Assembly: GCF_014076415.1 (NCBI RefSeq)
Contig: NZ_CP043568.1
Span: 4,960,001-5,024,000 of the forward strand
DNA from: Comamonas testosteroni
Lineage (GTDB): Bacteria; Pseudomonadota; Gammaproteobacteria; Burkholderiales; Burkholderiaceae_C
Direction: 5' to 3'
DNA length: 64,000 nt
The first letter of the stretch is position 1, and each line of letters starts with the position of its first letter. Positions 16,661 through 24,797 of this stretch are shown piece after piece. A program made the position numbers and the translations under genes. A model generated the notes under the pieces. That model made no database searches and was not told the DNA's origin. It saw only the letters and a program-made list of their open reading frames with translations.

Positions 16661-18304
16661 TCAGGCTATCACCTTGGTGGCGGTTTCATCGAGCTTGGGC
16701 GGCGTCTCGAAGGTGTGGAACGGAGCCGGAGAAGGCACTTCCCATTCCAGGCCTTCGGCCGCTTCCCAGGGCTTTTGCGATGCCTTCTCGCCATGACCGC
16801 GCATCGCGGGCCAGACGACGAACAGGAAGAAATACACCTGCATCAGGCCGAAGCCAAAGCCGCCGATGGAGGCAATCATGTTGAAGTCGGCGAACTGCAT
16901 GGGGTAGTCGGCATAGCGACGCGGCATGCCGGCCAGTCCCAGGAAGTGCATGGGGAAGAAGGTGATGTTGAAGAAGATCAGCGAGCCCCAGAAGTGGATG
17001 CGGCCACGTGTCTCGGAATACATCACGCCCGTCCACTTGGGCGACCAGTAGTAATAGCCGGCGAACATGGAGAACAGCGAACCGGCCACCAGCACATAGT
17101 GGAAGTGAGCCACCACGTAATAGGTGTCCTGCAGCTGGATGTCGATGGGGGCCATGGACAGGATCAGCCCCGTGAAGCCGCCCATGGTGAACACGAAGAT
17201 GAAGCCCACGGCGAACAGCATCGGGGTTTCAAAGCTCATGGAGCCGCGCCACATGGTGGCCGTCCAGTTGAACACCTTCACGGCCGTGGGCACGGAGATC
17301 AGCATGGTCGCGTACATGAAGAACAGCTGACCCGTGACCGGCATGCCCGTGGTGAACATGTGGTGCGCCCAGACGATGAAGGACAGGATGGCAATGGCCG
17401 CCACGGCATAGACCATGGAGGTGTAGCCGAACAGCTTCTTGCGGCTGAAGGCTGGCACGATCTGGCTGACGATACCGAAGGCCGGCAAGATCATGATGTA
17501 GACCTCGGGGTGGCCGAAGAACCAGAAGATGTGCTGATACATCACCGGATCGCCGCCGCCCGCAGGATTGAAGAAGCTGGTGCCGAAGTGGCGGTCGGTC
17601 AGCGTCATGGTGATGGCTCCGGCCAGCACCGGCATCACGGCAATCAGCAGATAGGCGGTGATCAGCCAGGTCCAGGCAAACAGCGGCATCTTCATCAGCG
17701 TCATGCCTGGCGCACGCATGTTCAGGATGGTGACAATGATGTTGATCGCGCCCATGATGGAGCTGGCACCCATGATGTGCATGGCAAAGATGCTGGTGTC
17801 CATGGACGGGCCCATCTGCAGCGTCAGCGGCGCATACAGCGTCCAGCCGGCCGCCGGCGCACCACCGGGCATGAAGAACGAGCCCACCAGCATGATGCCG
17901 GCGGGAATCAGCAGCCAGAAGCTGAAGTTGTTCATGCGTGCAAACGCCATGTCGGACGCACCGATCTGCAGCGGCAGCATCCAGTTCGCGAAGCCCACGA
18001 AGGCCGGCATGATGGCGCCAAACACCATGATCAGCCCGTGCATGGTGGTGAGCTGGTTGAACAGCTCGGGGTTGACGATCTGCAGACCGGGCTCGAACAG
18101 CTCGGCACGGATCAGCATGGCCAGGATGCCTCCCACCATCAGCATGGTGAAGGAGAACAGCAGGTACATCGTGCCGATGTCCTTGTGATTGGTGGCAAAC
18201 AGCCAGCGGCGCCAGCCCGAGGGCATGGCGTGGTGATGGTCGTCGTGCCCATGGTCGTGACCATGGCCCTCATGGGTGTGGACGGGAGGAACTACGGCGC
18301 TCAT
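16661..18304 (-). CDS. ctaD: Cytochrome c oxidase subunit I
   Basis: The 547-residue catalytic haem-copper subunit, with 12 predicted transmembrane helices. CuB and haem ligands are visible: [23 protein letters not shown], and the haem His pair in [10 protein letters not shown]. The K-channel and D-channel regions look normal ([14 protein letters not shown]). An unusually His-rich cytoplasmic N-terminus ([14 protein letters not shown]) precedes the first helix. GGAG lies 8 nt before the ATG. It follows ctaC in the operon and is followed by the small assembly gene. Confidence 0.97.
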   Translation of the reverse strand: MSAVVPPVHTHEGHGHDHGHDDHHHAMPSGWRRWLFATNHKDIGTMYLLFSFTMLMVGGILAMLIRAELFEPGLQIVNPELFNQLTTMHGLIMVFGAIMPAFVGFANWMLPLQIGASDMAFARMNNFSFWLLIPAGIMLVGSFFMPGGAPAAGWTLYAPLTLQMGPSMDTSIFAMHIMGASSIMGAINIIVTILNMRAPGMTLMKMPLFAWTWLITAYLLIAVMPVLAGAITMTLTDRHFGTSFFNPAGGGDPVMYQHIFWFFGHPEVYIMILPAFGIVSQIVPAFSRKKLFGYTSMVYAVAAIAILSFIVWAHHMFTTGMPVTGQLFFMYATMLISVPTAVKVFNWTATMWRGSMSFETPMLFAVGFIFVFTMGGFTGLILSMAPIDIQLQDTYYVVAHFHYVLVAGSLFSMFAGYYYWSPKWTGVMYSETRGRIHFWGSLIFFNITFFPMHFLGLAGMPRRYADYPMQFADFNMIASIGGFGFGLMQVYFFLFVVWPAMRGHGEKASQKPWEAAEGLEWEVPSPAPFHTFETPPKLDETATKVIA

Positions 18305-18338
18305 ATTCTTTTCTCCAATCGGTCTCTATACCCGGGGC

Positions 18339-19913
18339 TTACTTCGCGGCCGTGATGTCAACACGGCGTGCCTGCTGGTCCGAGCCTGCAGCAGCCGTGA
18401 TGGTCTCGGGCTTGCGCAGCTCGATGCGGTCTCCCGCAATGCCGCTGTCCTCCAGCAGCTTGGCCACGGCCTTGGCTCGCTCCTTGGCCAGCTCCGCGTT
18501 CTTGTCGGCATTGCCGGTGGAGTCCACAAAGCCCGACAGGGCAATCTTGCCGTCCTTGTGGGCACTCCAGTACTCGGCCGCCTTCTTCACCGCAGCCTGA
18601 GCCTTGTCGTCCAGCACGCTCTTGCTGGTCTCGAAAAAGACCTGATAAGGGCCGGCATCGCTGGCCGCAGCGGCTGCGCCTTGCGCAGGGGCGGCGGAGT
18701 CAGCCGCAGGAGCTGCGGGTGCAGTACTGCCTCCGCCTTCAGGAAACTTGCCGCCACGCGCAGCCACGAACTGGGCGGGCTGCACCAGCTGGCCGGTCTG
18801 GTTGCTCCAGTGGTTCTTGGCAAAGGTCACCACTGCAGCCAGTTCGGTGTCGCTCAGCTGCTTCCAGGCCGGCATGGCACCGTTGGCGCGGCCTTCGAGC
18901 ACGGCATGCATCATGTCGGCCGTGGGGCCCAGCACCACGGGACTGCCGTCCAGCGGCTTGATGGGACCGGCCCCCTTGCCATTGGCCTGGTGGCAGGCTG
19001 CGCAGTTGGCTGCATAGACTTTTTCGCCACGTGCCACCAGATCGGCCAGCACCCAGACCTTGTTCGGATCATCGGCCTTGGCGGCCAGCTTCTTCTTTTC
19101 TCCGGCCACCCAGGCGGTGTAGGCTTCGGCAGACAGCACCTTCACGTGAATGGGCATGTAGGCATGTTCCTTGCCGCACAGCTCGGCACACTGGCCGTAG
19201 TAGTCGCCGGTCTTCTCGGCCTTGAACCAGGTATCGCGCACAAAGCCGGGAATCGCATCCTGCTTGATGCCAAAGGCCGGCACCATGAAGGAATGGATCA
19301 CATCGTTGGCCGTGGTGATGATGCGCACCTTCTTGCCCACCGGCACGACCAGCGGGTTGTCCACCCTCAGCAGATAGTCGTTGGGCGCCTTGCTCACATC
19401 GCCGCTGTTGGACATCTGGCGCTGGGCGTTATCCAGCGTGGAGATGAAGCCCAGGCCTTCGCCCTCTCCGCTCAGATAGTCATAGCCCCATTTCCACTGA
19501 TAGCCGGTGGCCTTGATGGTGAGGTCGGCATTGGTCGTGTCTTTCTGTGCCACCAGCACCTTGGTGGCAGGCAGCGCCATCAGAATCACGATGATGAAGG
19601 GAGCCACCGTCCAGGCCACCTCCACCTTGACCGACTCATGGAAGTTCGCGGCCTTGGCTCCCTGGGATTTGCGGTGCTTCCAGATGGAATAGAACATCAC
19701 CCCGAATACCGCGATGAAGATCACCGTGCAGATGATGAGCATCATCCAGTGCAGCCAGTGCTGCTCCACGGCAATGCGTGTCACAGGCGGATGCAGATTG
19801 AGTTGGTTGACGGCAGGGCCTCCCGGCAGATCCTGCGCCGCATAGGCCATGGAACTACCCCACGCCGCCAAGGCCAAACTCCAGGGAACCAGCTTGGTGG
19901 AAATGTTTTTCAT
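18339..19913 (-). CDS. ctaC: Cytochrome c oxidase subunit II fused to cytochrome c and OmpA-like domains
   Basis: A protein of about 524 residues, long for subunit II. A signal peptide (cleaved near SSMAYA) is followed by two transmembrane helices, the cupredoxin CuA domain (DVIHSF, then GQCAELCGKEHAYMP), a c-type cytochrome domain (NCAACHQANGKGAGP, with a Met ligand in NGAMPAW), an Ala/Pro-rich linker, and a C-terminal OmpA-like domain (LSGFVDSTGNADKNAELAKERA). The CuA-cytochrome c fusion is known in caa3 oxidases. The added OmpA domain would allow peptidoglycan binding. It is the first gene of the cox operon. The ATG at 19913 is preferred to a GTG three codons upstream. Confidence 0.92.
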   Translation of the reverse strand: MKNISTKLVPWSLALAAWGSSMAYAAQDLPGGPAVNQLNLHPPVTRIAVEQHWLHWMMLIICTVIFIAVFGVMFYSIWKHRKSQGAKAANFHESVKVEVAWTVAPFIIVILMALPATKVLVAQKDTTNADLTIKATGYQWKWGYDYLSGEGEGLGFISTLDNAQRQMSNSGDVSKAPNDYLLRVDNPLVVPVGKKVRIITTANDVIHSFMVPAFGIKQDAIPGFVRDTWFKAEKTGDYYGQCAELCGKEHAYMPIHVKVLSAEAYTAWVAGEKKKLAAKADDPNKVWVLADLVARGEKVYAANCAACHQANGKGAGPIKPLDGSPVVLGPTADMMHAVLEGRANGAMPAWKQLSDTELAAVVTFAKNHWSNQTGQLVQPAQFVAARGGKFPEGGGSTAPAAPAADSAAPAQGAAAAASDAGPYQVFFETSKSVLDDKAQAAVKKAAEYWSAHKDGKIALSGFVDSTGNADKNAELAKERAKAVAKLLEDSGIAGDRIELRKPETITAAAGSDQQARRVDITAAK

Positions 19914-20493
19914 CGTTTTCACTTACCTCTAAGCCTCAGTTGTCCACTCGCTCACACCGCTTCGTGCCGCTGCCGGCCAGAAGGCTGTGACACTCACACT
20001 ACCTCGCGAACTTCAACGCAGCATGCCCCAGAATTTGATAGCACTGTCTGCGCGCATTCACTAATGCATGTACCGGAAACTCATGCCAACCGGGCTTGCG
20101 CAGGCAAGCCTGACCGGACTTGAAACTCGTACTGGCAAGCGCATCTCACGGCAAGTGCCGGAGATGGCTGAAACTGGCCTGACAGCCAAGACAGAAGGGA
20201 AGAAGATGGGACGCTCCTGCACCGCGGCCACCGCCGGGCACAGGGATGCGTCAGCGCAGCAAAAGGCTGGCTTGTGGTGATGATGAAATGCGAAAACCGG
20301 CCGCTGTCGAACCCGCTGGCCAGTCCCCTTGGCAAAGCGAAACACCCGATATCTCCCCTGGCGGCTTGGGCCGCACTGTCTGTTTTCCTTCAGGCAGGAG
20401 AGAAGCCCGAAGAATTGCTGCTATCCATGAAATAACTTGGAGAAATTGTAGGCAGCTTTGTGTCGAATCAATGACCGGAAAACGACAGATGTG
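19914..20493. other. 580-bp region upstream of ctaC without a clear gene
   Basis: It must contain the promoter and leader of the cox operon, since the methyltransferase gene on the same strand ends at 20494. Only short overlapping frames of low plausibility are present, including a minus-strand 94-codon frame from 20345 with a GGGGAG before a GTG. I see no tRNA, terminator with T-tract or repeat. A possible minus-strand promoter (TTGATT ... TACAAT, 15-nt spacer) lies near 20446-20472, low confidence. Confidence 0.4.
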
Positions 20494-21402
20494 CTATCGC
20501 AAACCCGCGTTGCGTGGCTGCTTGAGCATGGCCTTCATGTCTTCCAGCGACACGGCACTATTTGCTTCCAGACGCAGCTTGGGCTGCGGTTTGTAGGCGT
20601 GGCCATAGACGATCTCGAAGGTCAGCGAGAGCTGGCCATCGGGCTGCTTGTCGGCCCAGCGCTCCTCGATTTTCTGCAGCAGCCCGGCCTTCCAGCCACG
20701 ACCGCGCAGGCCGGCAAAACGCCCGGGGTGCAGATTGCGGCCCAGTTCGCGCAGCTCCTGCAACAGACGCTGCGGCGTGGCAAAGGTCAGGGTGATGCGC
20801 TCCATGTCCATCACCGGTTCGGCAAAGCCGGAATGCACCAGCATGTCGCCCCAATCATGCATATCGGTAAACGTATGACCTGCCGGCCCCCAGCCCAGTT
20901 CGGCGTAGAGCCGATGCAGTTGCTGCACGGTATCCGGCCCGAGGCAGGAGAACATGACATAGCCATCGACCTTGAGTGCCTTGTGCCAGCGCTCGATCAG
21001 AGTCTGCGGATCGGCTGCCGTATGCAGCAGCATATTGGCCCAGAGCATGTCCATGCTGCCGTCTGCAGGCGCGGTCATGTGAGCAGCAGCCCCCTTCCAG
21101 CGAGAGAGCTGCCACCAGCGGCTGCCGAGCTTGTCCTGCGCCACGACCTCGCGGCGAGCCACGGGTTCATAAATCGTGCATTCGGCCTGCGGATAGCGCT
21201 CGCGCAGCAACTGGTGTGCCTGCATGCCGCCGCGCACCGGCTCCCAGTGGCACCATTTCTCAGGCGGCTTCACTATCCAGTCCAGGCGCTGCTGCATGCG
21301 ACTGGCCACCTCTTCGTGCAACCAGGGGGACTCGGCCGGAGCGGCCATTTGCCAATGGTTTGCAGCTGCAGAATCGATTGTTGGAGGCAGGACGTGGGAC
21401 AT
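20494..21402 (-). CDS. BioC-like SAM-dependent methyltransferase
   Basis: A class I methyltransferase-like protein of about 302 residues. The N-terminus (SRMQQRLDWIVKPPEKWCHWEP) and the central segment (DMLWANMLLHTAADPQTLIERWHKALKVDGYVMFSCLG broken into its Rossmann strands) resemble BioC, which methylates malonyl-ACP in biotin synthesis. However, the glycine-rich SAM loop is poorly preserved (EPVRGGMQAHQLL), so activity and role are uncertain. No bio genes are adjacent. The start at 21402 is preferred to the longer frame from 21450. It is divergent from comF. Confidence 0.65.
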   Translation of the reverse strand: MSHVLPPTIDSAAANHWQMAAPAESPWLHEEVASRMQQRLDWIVKPPEKWCHWEPVRGGMQAHQLLRERYPQAECTIYEPVARREVVAQDKLGSRWWQLSRWKGAAAHMTAPADGSMDMLWANMLLHTAADPQTLIERWHKALKVDGYVMFSCLGPDTVQQLHRLYAELGWGPAGHTFTDMHDWGDMLVHSGFAEPVMDMERITLTFATPQRLLQELRELGRNLHPGRFAGLRGRGWKAGLLQKIEERWADKQPDGQLSLTFEIVYGHAYKPQPKLRLEANSAVSLEDMKAMLKQPRNAGLR

Positions 21403-21492
21403 GGGCAGACAAAAGCAGGCAGAGAGTCGAGCAAGCGAGCCGCTCGCCAACTGCCGGAGTGAAGATCAATGCGGCGCGAGTATATTGATTCC

Positions 21493-22233
21493 ATGCCCGA
21501 CCTTCATGCGACATGGCTTTCACACCTTCGCCGCCAGCAGCAGCGTTGGCTGGATGCCTTGCCCAGCCAGTGCGCAGTCTGTGGACGCTGGCCGGGGCCA
21601 CGCGTCTGCCGCGACTGTCATGCACGCTGGGCTCTGCACAAGCATCGCTGCCACAGCTGTGCCCTGCCGCTGCCTGCACTGGTCAGCCTATGCGGCAACT
21701 GCCTCAAGCAACCACCCCGACTCAAGCGCTGCACCGCCGTGCTGGACTATGCCTACCCCTGGCAAAACCTCATCACACGCTACAAATTTCAAGCCGATCT
21801 GGGGCTTGTGCGCAGTCTGGGCAGGCTGATGGCCAATCACCCCGAAGTCAGGGAGCTGCTGCGGGCCTGCGATGCCTTGCTGCCCATGCCGGCCTCCAAT
21901 GAGCGCGTGCGCGAGCGCGGCTTTGACCACAGCCTGCTGCTGGCACGCTCTCTCTCGGAGCAATACGACAGCCCTTTGCCCTTGCTGAGCGAGGCTGTGC
22001 AACGCCAACATCTGGAGCTGCCCCAACATGCCTCCAGCCGGGAACAAAGGCTGCGCCAGCTGCGCGGCATTTTCAGACTCGCCCCGGCTCGACAGGCTCT
22101 GGTGAAAGGACGGGAGATTTTGCTGCTCGACGACGTGATGACCACCGGTGCCACGCTGGATGCACTGGCAGACTGCCTGCTGTCGGCCGGCGCTGCATCG
22201 GTAAGCGCCGTCGTGCTGGCACGCACGCCTTGA
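21493..22233 (+). CDS. comF: ComF-family phosphoribosyltransferase-like protein
   Basis: A protein of about 246 residues. The N-terminal zinc-ribbon cysteines are clear (CAVCGRWPGPRVCRDCH and CHSCALPLPALVSLCGNC), followed by a type I phosphoribosyltransferase domain with the PRPP loop LLLDDVMTTGAT. ComF proteins are linked to DNA uptake during transformation and to replication restart. The ATG at 21493 is preferred; an ATG eight codons earlier (21469) is possible. It is divergent from the methyltransferase gene and followed by trmL. Confidence 0.9.
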   Translation: MPDLHATWLSHLRRQQQRWLDALPSQCAVCGRWPGPRVCRDCHARWALHKHRCHSCALPLPALVSLCGNCLKQPPRLKRCTAVLDYAYPWQNLITRYKFQADLGLVRSLGRLMANHPEVRELLRACDALLPMPASNERVRERGFDHSLLLARSLSEQYDSPLPLLSEAVQRQHLELPQHASSREQRLRQLRGIFRLAPARQALVKGREILLLDDVMTTGATLDALADCLLSAGAASVSAVVLARTP

Positions 22234-22303
22234 CCCATATTCGCCAGTCTGGAACTGCGCAGGCGGCAGCGTGGGTAACAGCCGGACTGCACAATAGCGC
22301 CCC

Positions 22304-22798
22304 ATGTTTCATATCGTTCTTGTGGCGCCCGAGATCCCTCCCAACACGGGCAACGTCATCCGTCTGGCTGCCAATACGGGTTGCAGCCTGCATCTGATCG
22401 AACCGCTGGGCTTTTCCATGGAAGACCGGCATATGCGCCGCGCCGGACTGGACTATCACGAGTACGCCAATGTGGCCCGCCACGCCAGCTGGGACGTCTT
22501 CCTCGAAACCTGTCAACCGCAGCGCGAGCGCATGTTCGCCATGACCACGCATAGCAGCAGTCCGGCCCATACCATGGAGTTCAAGGCCGGCGACTGGCTG
22601 GTCTTTGGTTCTGAAAGCAAGGGCCTGCCGCCCGAAGTGCGCGCCCAGTTCCCCAACGAGCAGCGACTGCGCCTGCCCATGCTGGCCTCTCAGCGCAGCC
22701 TGAACCTGTCCAACGCCGTGGCCGTGACGGTGTTCGAAGCCTGGCGCCAGCAGGGTTTCGCGGGAGCTGCCCTTGCAGAGCCCAAGACGGTTCTTTAA
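22304..22798 (+). CDS. trmL: tRNA (cytidine(34)-2'-O)-methyltransferase
   Basis: A 164-residue SPOUT-class methyltransferase with the knot motifs PEIPPNTGNVIRLAANTG, LVFGSESKGLP and LPMLASQRSLNLSNAVAV. TrmL methylates the wobble nucleotide of tRNA-Leu isoacceptors. Length and motif spacing match E. coli TrmL. An 8-bp inverted repeat (22806-22813 / 22827-22834) without a T-tract follows. Confidence 0.95.
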   Translation: MFHIVLVAPEIPPNTGNVIRLAANTGCSLHLIEPLGFSMEDRHMRRAGLDYHEYANVARHASWDVFLETCQPQRERMFAMTTHSSSPAHTMEFKAGDWLVFGSESKGLPPEVRAQFPNEQRLRLPMLASQRSLNLSNAVAVTVFEAWRQQGFAGAALAEPKTVL

Positions 22799-22951
22799 GT
22801 TCCCGCTTATTGTCTCTATTTTCGGAACAATAAGTTGCGCAACAGGGGGTTTTTCTCGCAATTAGATCGTCCTAAAGTACGACTCATGGACTTGCAGCCG
22901 ACCGACGATATCCGCCAGGACTGCAGGCCCGATGTACCCAAAGGACGAATC

Positions 22952-23260
22952 ATGAAATACGCCAACCGCCTCGCCATCGTTGCCACTCTGGCCATGTCCG
23001 CCGCCGCTGCACAGGCCGCAGGCTTTGACTTCACCGGCGATCACTACCCTCCCGAAGTTGCAGGTCAATCCACCCTGACCCGTGCTCAGGTCAATGCCCA
23101 GGTGCAGGACGCCATGGCCAAGGGCCAGCTGCAGCTCGTTGGCGATGCCTATCTGCCCCTGTCCCAGCAACAGCAATCCAGCAACCTCAGCCGTGAGCAG
23201 GTGCGCCAGGAAACCATTGCCGCAGGCAAGGCCGGTTTGCTGGACAACTATGGCGAATGA
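22952..23260 (+). CDS. Secreted DUF4148 protein
   Basis: A 102-residue protein: a signal peptide (MKYANRLAIVATLAMSAAAAQA, given in two halves as Lys/Arg start and Ala-rich core) and a short mature domain with LTRAQVNAQVQDAMAKGQL and LSREQVRQET, two copies of the pattern R-x-x-V. DUF4148 proteins are abundant small periplasmic proteins in Burkholderiales, with unknown function. AAAGGA precedes the ATG at 22952. A terminator follows, so it is a single-gene unit. Confidence 0.82.
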   Translation: MKYANRLAIVATLAMSAAAAQAAGFDFTGDHYPPEVAGQSTLTRAQVNAQVQDAMAKGQLQLVGDAYLPLSQQQQSSNLSREQVRQETIAAGKAGLLDNYGE

Positions 23261-23305
23261 CAGACTCTGCGCAGCACCCTGCTGTGCAAGGTGCGGCTCA
23301 ATAAC

Positions 23306-23338
23306 AAAGCCCCAAGGCGCAAGCCAGGGGGCTTTTTT
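23306..23338 (+). terminator. Intrinsic terminator of the DUF4148 gene
   Basis: AAAGCCCC (23306-23313) pairs with GGGGCTTT (23328-23335), followed by a T run to 23338. It lies between the DUF4148 gene and the convergent MaoC gene. Confidence 0.85.
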
Positions 23339-23363
23339 CATGGCTTGAAAATTACTCCGCGAA

Positions 23364-23828
23364 TCAGGCCGCAGCACCAAAGCTGCGCGCCAGCGACTCG
23401 GCCACGCACACAGGCTTGTCGCTGCCTTCGCGCTCCACCGTCACCAGCCAGGTCATCTGAATGCCCTCAGGCTCGATGCGTTCCGCCGCCTGCAAGGTCA
23501 TGCGAGCCCGCAAGCGGCTGTTGACGGGCACGGGAGCCATGAAGCGCACGCGGTTGAGCCCGTAGTTCACCCCCATCTTGGCGCCTTCGATCTTGAAAGT
23601 GCCTTCGAAGAACTTCGGCAGCAGGGACAGCGTGAGAAAACCATGGGCAATCGGTGCACCGAACGGCCCCTGGGCCGCACGCTCGGGATCGGTATGAATC
23701 CATTGCTGATCGCCTGTAGCGTCGGCAAACATTTGAATCTGGGCCTGGGTGATGGTGATCCAGTCGCTGACGGCGACTTCCTGCCCAATCGAGGCCAGCA
23801 CTTCGGAGTAGGAGAGAAAGGTTTTCAT
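23364..23828 (-). CDS. MaoC-like hot-dog dehydratase
   Basis: A 154-residue hot-dog fold protein with the R-hydratase signature FADATGDQQWIHTDPERA and GPFGAPIAHGFLTLSLLP, carrying the catalytic Asp and His. The family hydrates trans-2-enoyl-CoA to (R)-3-hydroxyacyl-CoA, often feeding polyhydroxyalkanoate synthesis. Length and motifs match PhaJ/NodN-type proteins. It stands alone, convergent with the DUF4148 gene. Confidence 0.9.
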   Translation of the reverse strand: MKTFLSYSEVLASIGQEVAVSDWITITQAQIQMFADATGDQQWIHTDPERAAQGPFGAPIAHGFLTLSLLPKFFEGTFKIEGAKMGVNYGLNRVRFMAPVPVNSRLRARMTLQAAERIEPEGIQMTWLVTVEREGSDKPVCVAESLARSFGAAA

Positions 23829-23960
23829 GCCCCCAATGTAGAAGCCCCCTGCCCTGCGCCATGTCTGACGCGGGACAAGGGGCTTACCCTAAATCATTCG
23901 ATCCAATATACCGCTAGCTCAATCTACTCATACACTGGCAGCTATGCTTTTCAAAGCGGC

Positions 23961-24593
23961 TCAGGCTTCGCTGGAGCGCTGAACAAAAAACAGGCCAGTG
24001 CCCACGGCCATCAGCAGGCCGCCGAAGACGCGGTTCTGATTGCGCATGGCGCGTGCGCTGCGCATCAGACCACGCAAGGCGCTGGCACCTGCTGCATAGC
24101 TATGCATCACCGTGGTGTCCACAGCCAGCATGGTCACGGCCAGAATCGCCAACTGAGGGGCCAGAGGACGGCTGGTGGTCATGAACTGCGGCAGCACGGC
24201 CACCATGAAGATGATGCCCTTGGGATTGGTGGCATTGGTCAGAAAGCCCGTCAGCACGCGCTTTTTGAGACTGGCCTCGGGCACGGCCTCTTGCGTTGCC
24301 AACGGCGAGCCACCGGAACGCCACTGGCTGATGCCCAGATAGATGAGATAGCCGGCGCCCACGATCTTGACGGCGTTGAAGGCCCACTCTGACGCCATGA
24401 GCAGCGAGCCCACGCCGGCACCTGCTATCAACAGGATGAGCAGCAGACCGAGTTGCAGACCCATGATGGTGGCGCTGGTCTTGCGCACACCGTAGGACAG
24501 GCCGTGGCTCATGGACAGCACGGCACCCGACCCAGGCGAGACCGCAATGATCCAGGAGGCCACAAAAAAAGCAAACCAGGTGTGCAAATCCAT
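23961..24593 (-). CDS. LysE/RhtB-family amino acid exporter
   Basis: A protein of about 210 residues with six transmembrane helices and the RhtB signatures AVSPGSGAVLSMSHGLSYG and FLTNATNPKGIIFMVAVLPQF. The family exports amino acids such as homoserine, threonine or lysine. The ATG at 24593 has GGAG at 5 nt, so it is preferred to the GTG two codons upstream. It is divergent from the Kef-type gene with about 200 nt between starts. Confidence 0.9.
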   Translation of the reverse strand: MDLHTWFAFFVASWIIAVSPGSGAVLSMSHGLSYGVRKTSATIMGLQLGLLLILLIAGAGVGSLLMASEWAFNAVKIVGAGYLIYLGISQWRSGGSPLATQEAVPEASLKKRVLTGFLTNATNPKGIIFMVAVLPQFMTTSRPLAPQLAILAVTMLAVDTTVMHSYAAGASALRGLMRSARAMRNQNRVFGGLLMAVGTGLFFVQRSSEA

Positions 24594-24797
24594 ACTCACT
24601 CCAAACGCCGATCTAAAGCGCCAGTCACAAAGCGCCTATCTTAAAAGTTGCGCTGCCGACTTGCAGACGCATGGTTGACCAGGCGCTATAAGCACCAGGT
24701 AACCATTCGTCCCATTTTTCTTTCTGTCAAAAATCTGACGCCTGGTTGCGGGTGCCAAAATGGAATCTTTCTAGGGTTAACACCACATAACATTCCC

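Noticed and set aside
16208..18355. A 715-codon plus-strand frame opposite ctaG, the small assembly gene and ctaD
   Set aside because: It is antisense to certain genes, His/Gly/Arg-rich and without motifs: a shadow of GC-rich codon use.
18276..20123. A 615-codon plus-strand frame opposite ctaC
   Set aside because: Antisense to ctaC over nearly its whole length, with no recognisable domain.
20061..20345. 94-codon minus-strand frame with GGGGAG before a GTG, upstream of ctaC
   Set aside because: No domain, signal or helical pattern, and overlapping frames are equally open; not enough for a gene call.
20246..20596. 116-codon plus-strand frame between ctaC and the methyltransferase
   Set aside because: It overlaps the 3' end of the methyltransferase gene in antisense and has no protein-like features.
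22806..22834. 8-bp inverted repeat after trmL considered as a terminator
   Set aside because: There is no T-tract on either side, and the loop is 13 nt; reported only as a weak structure.
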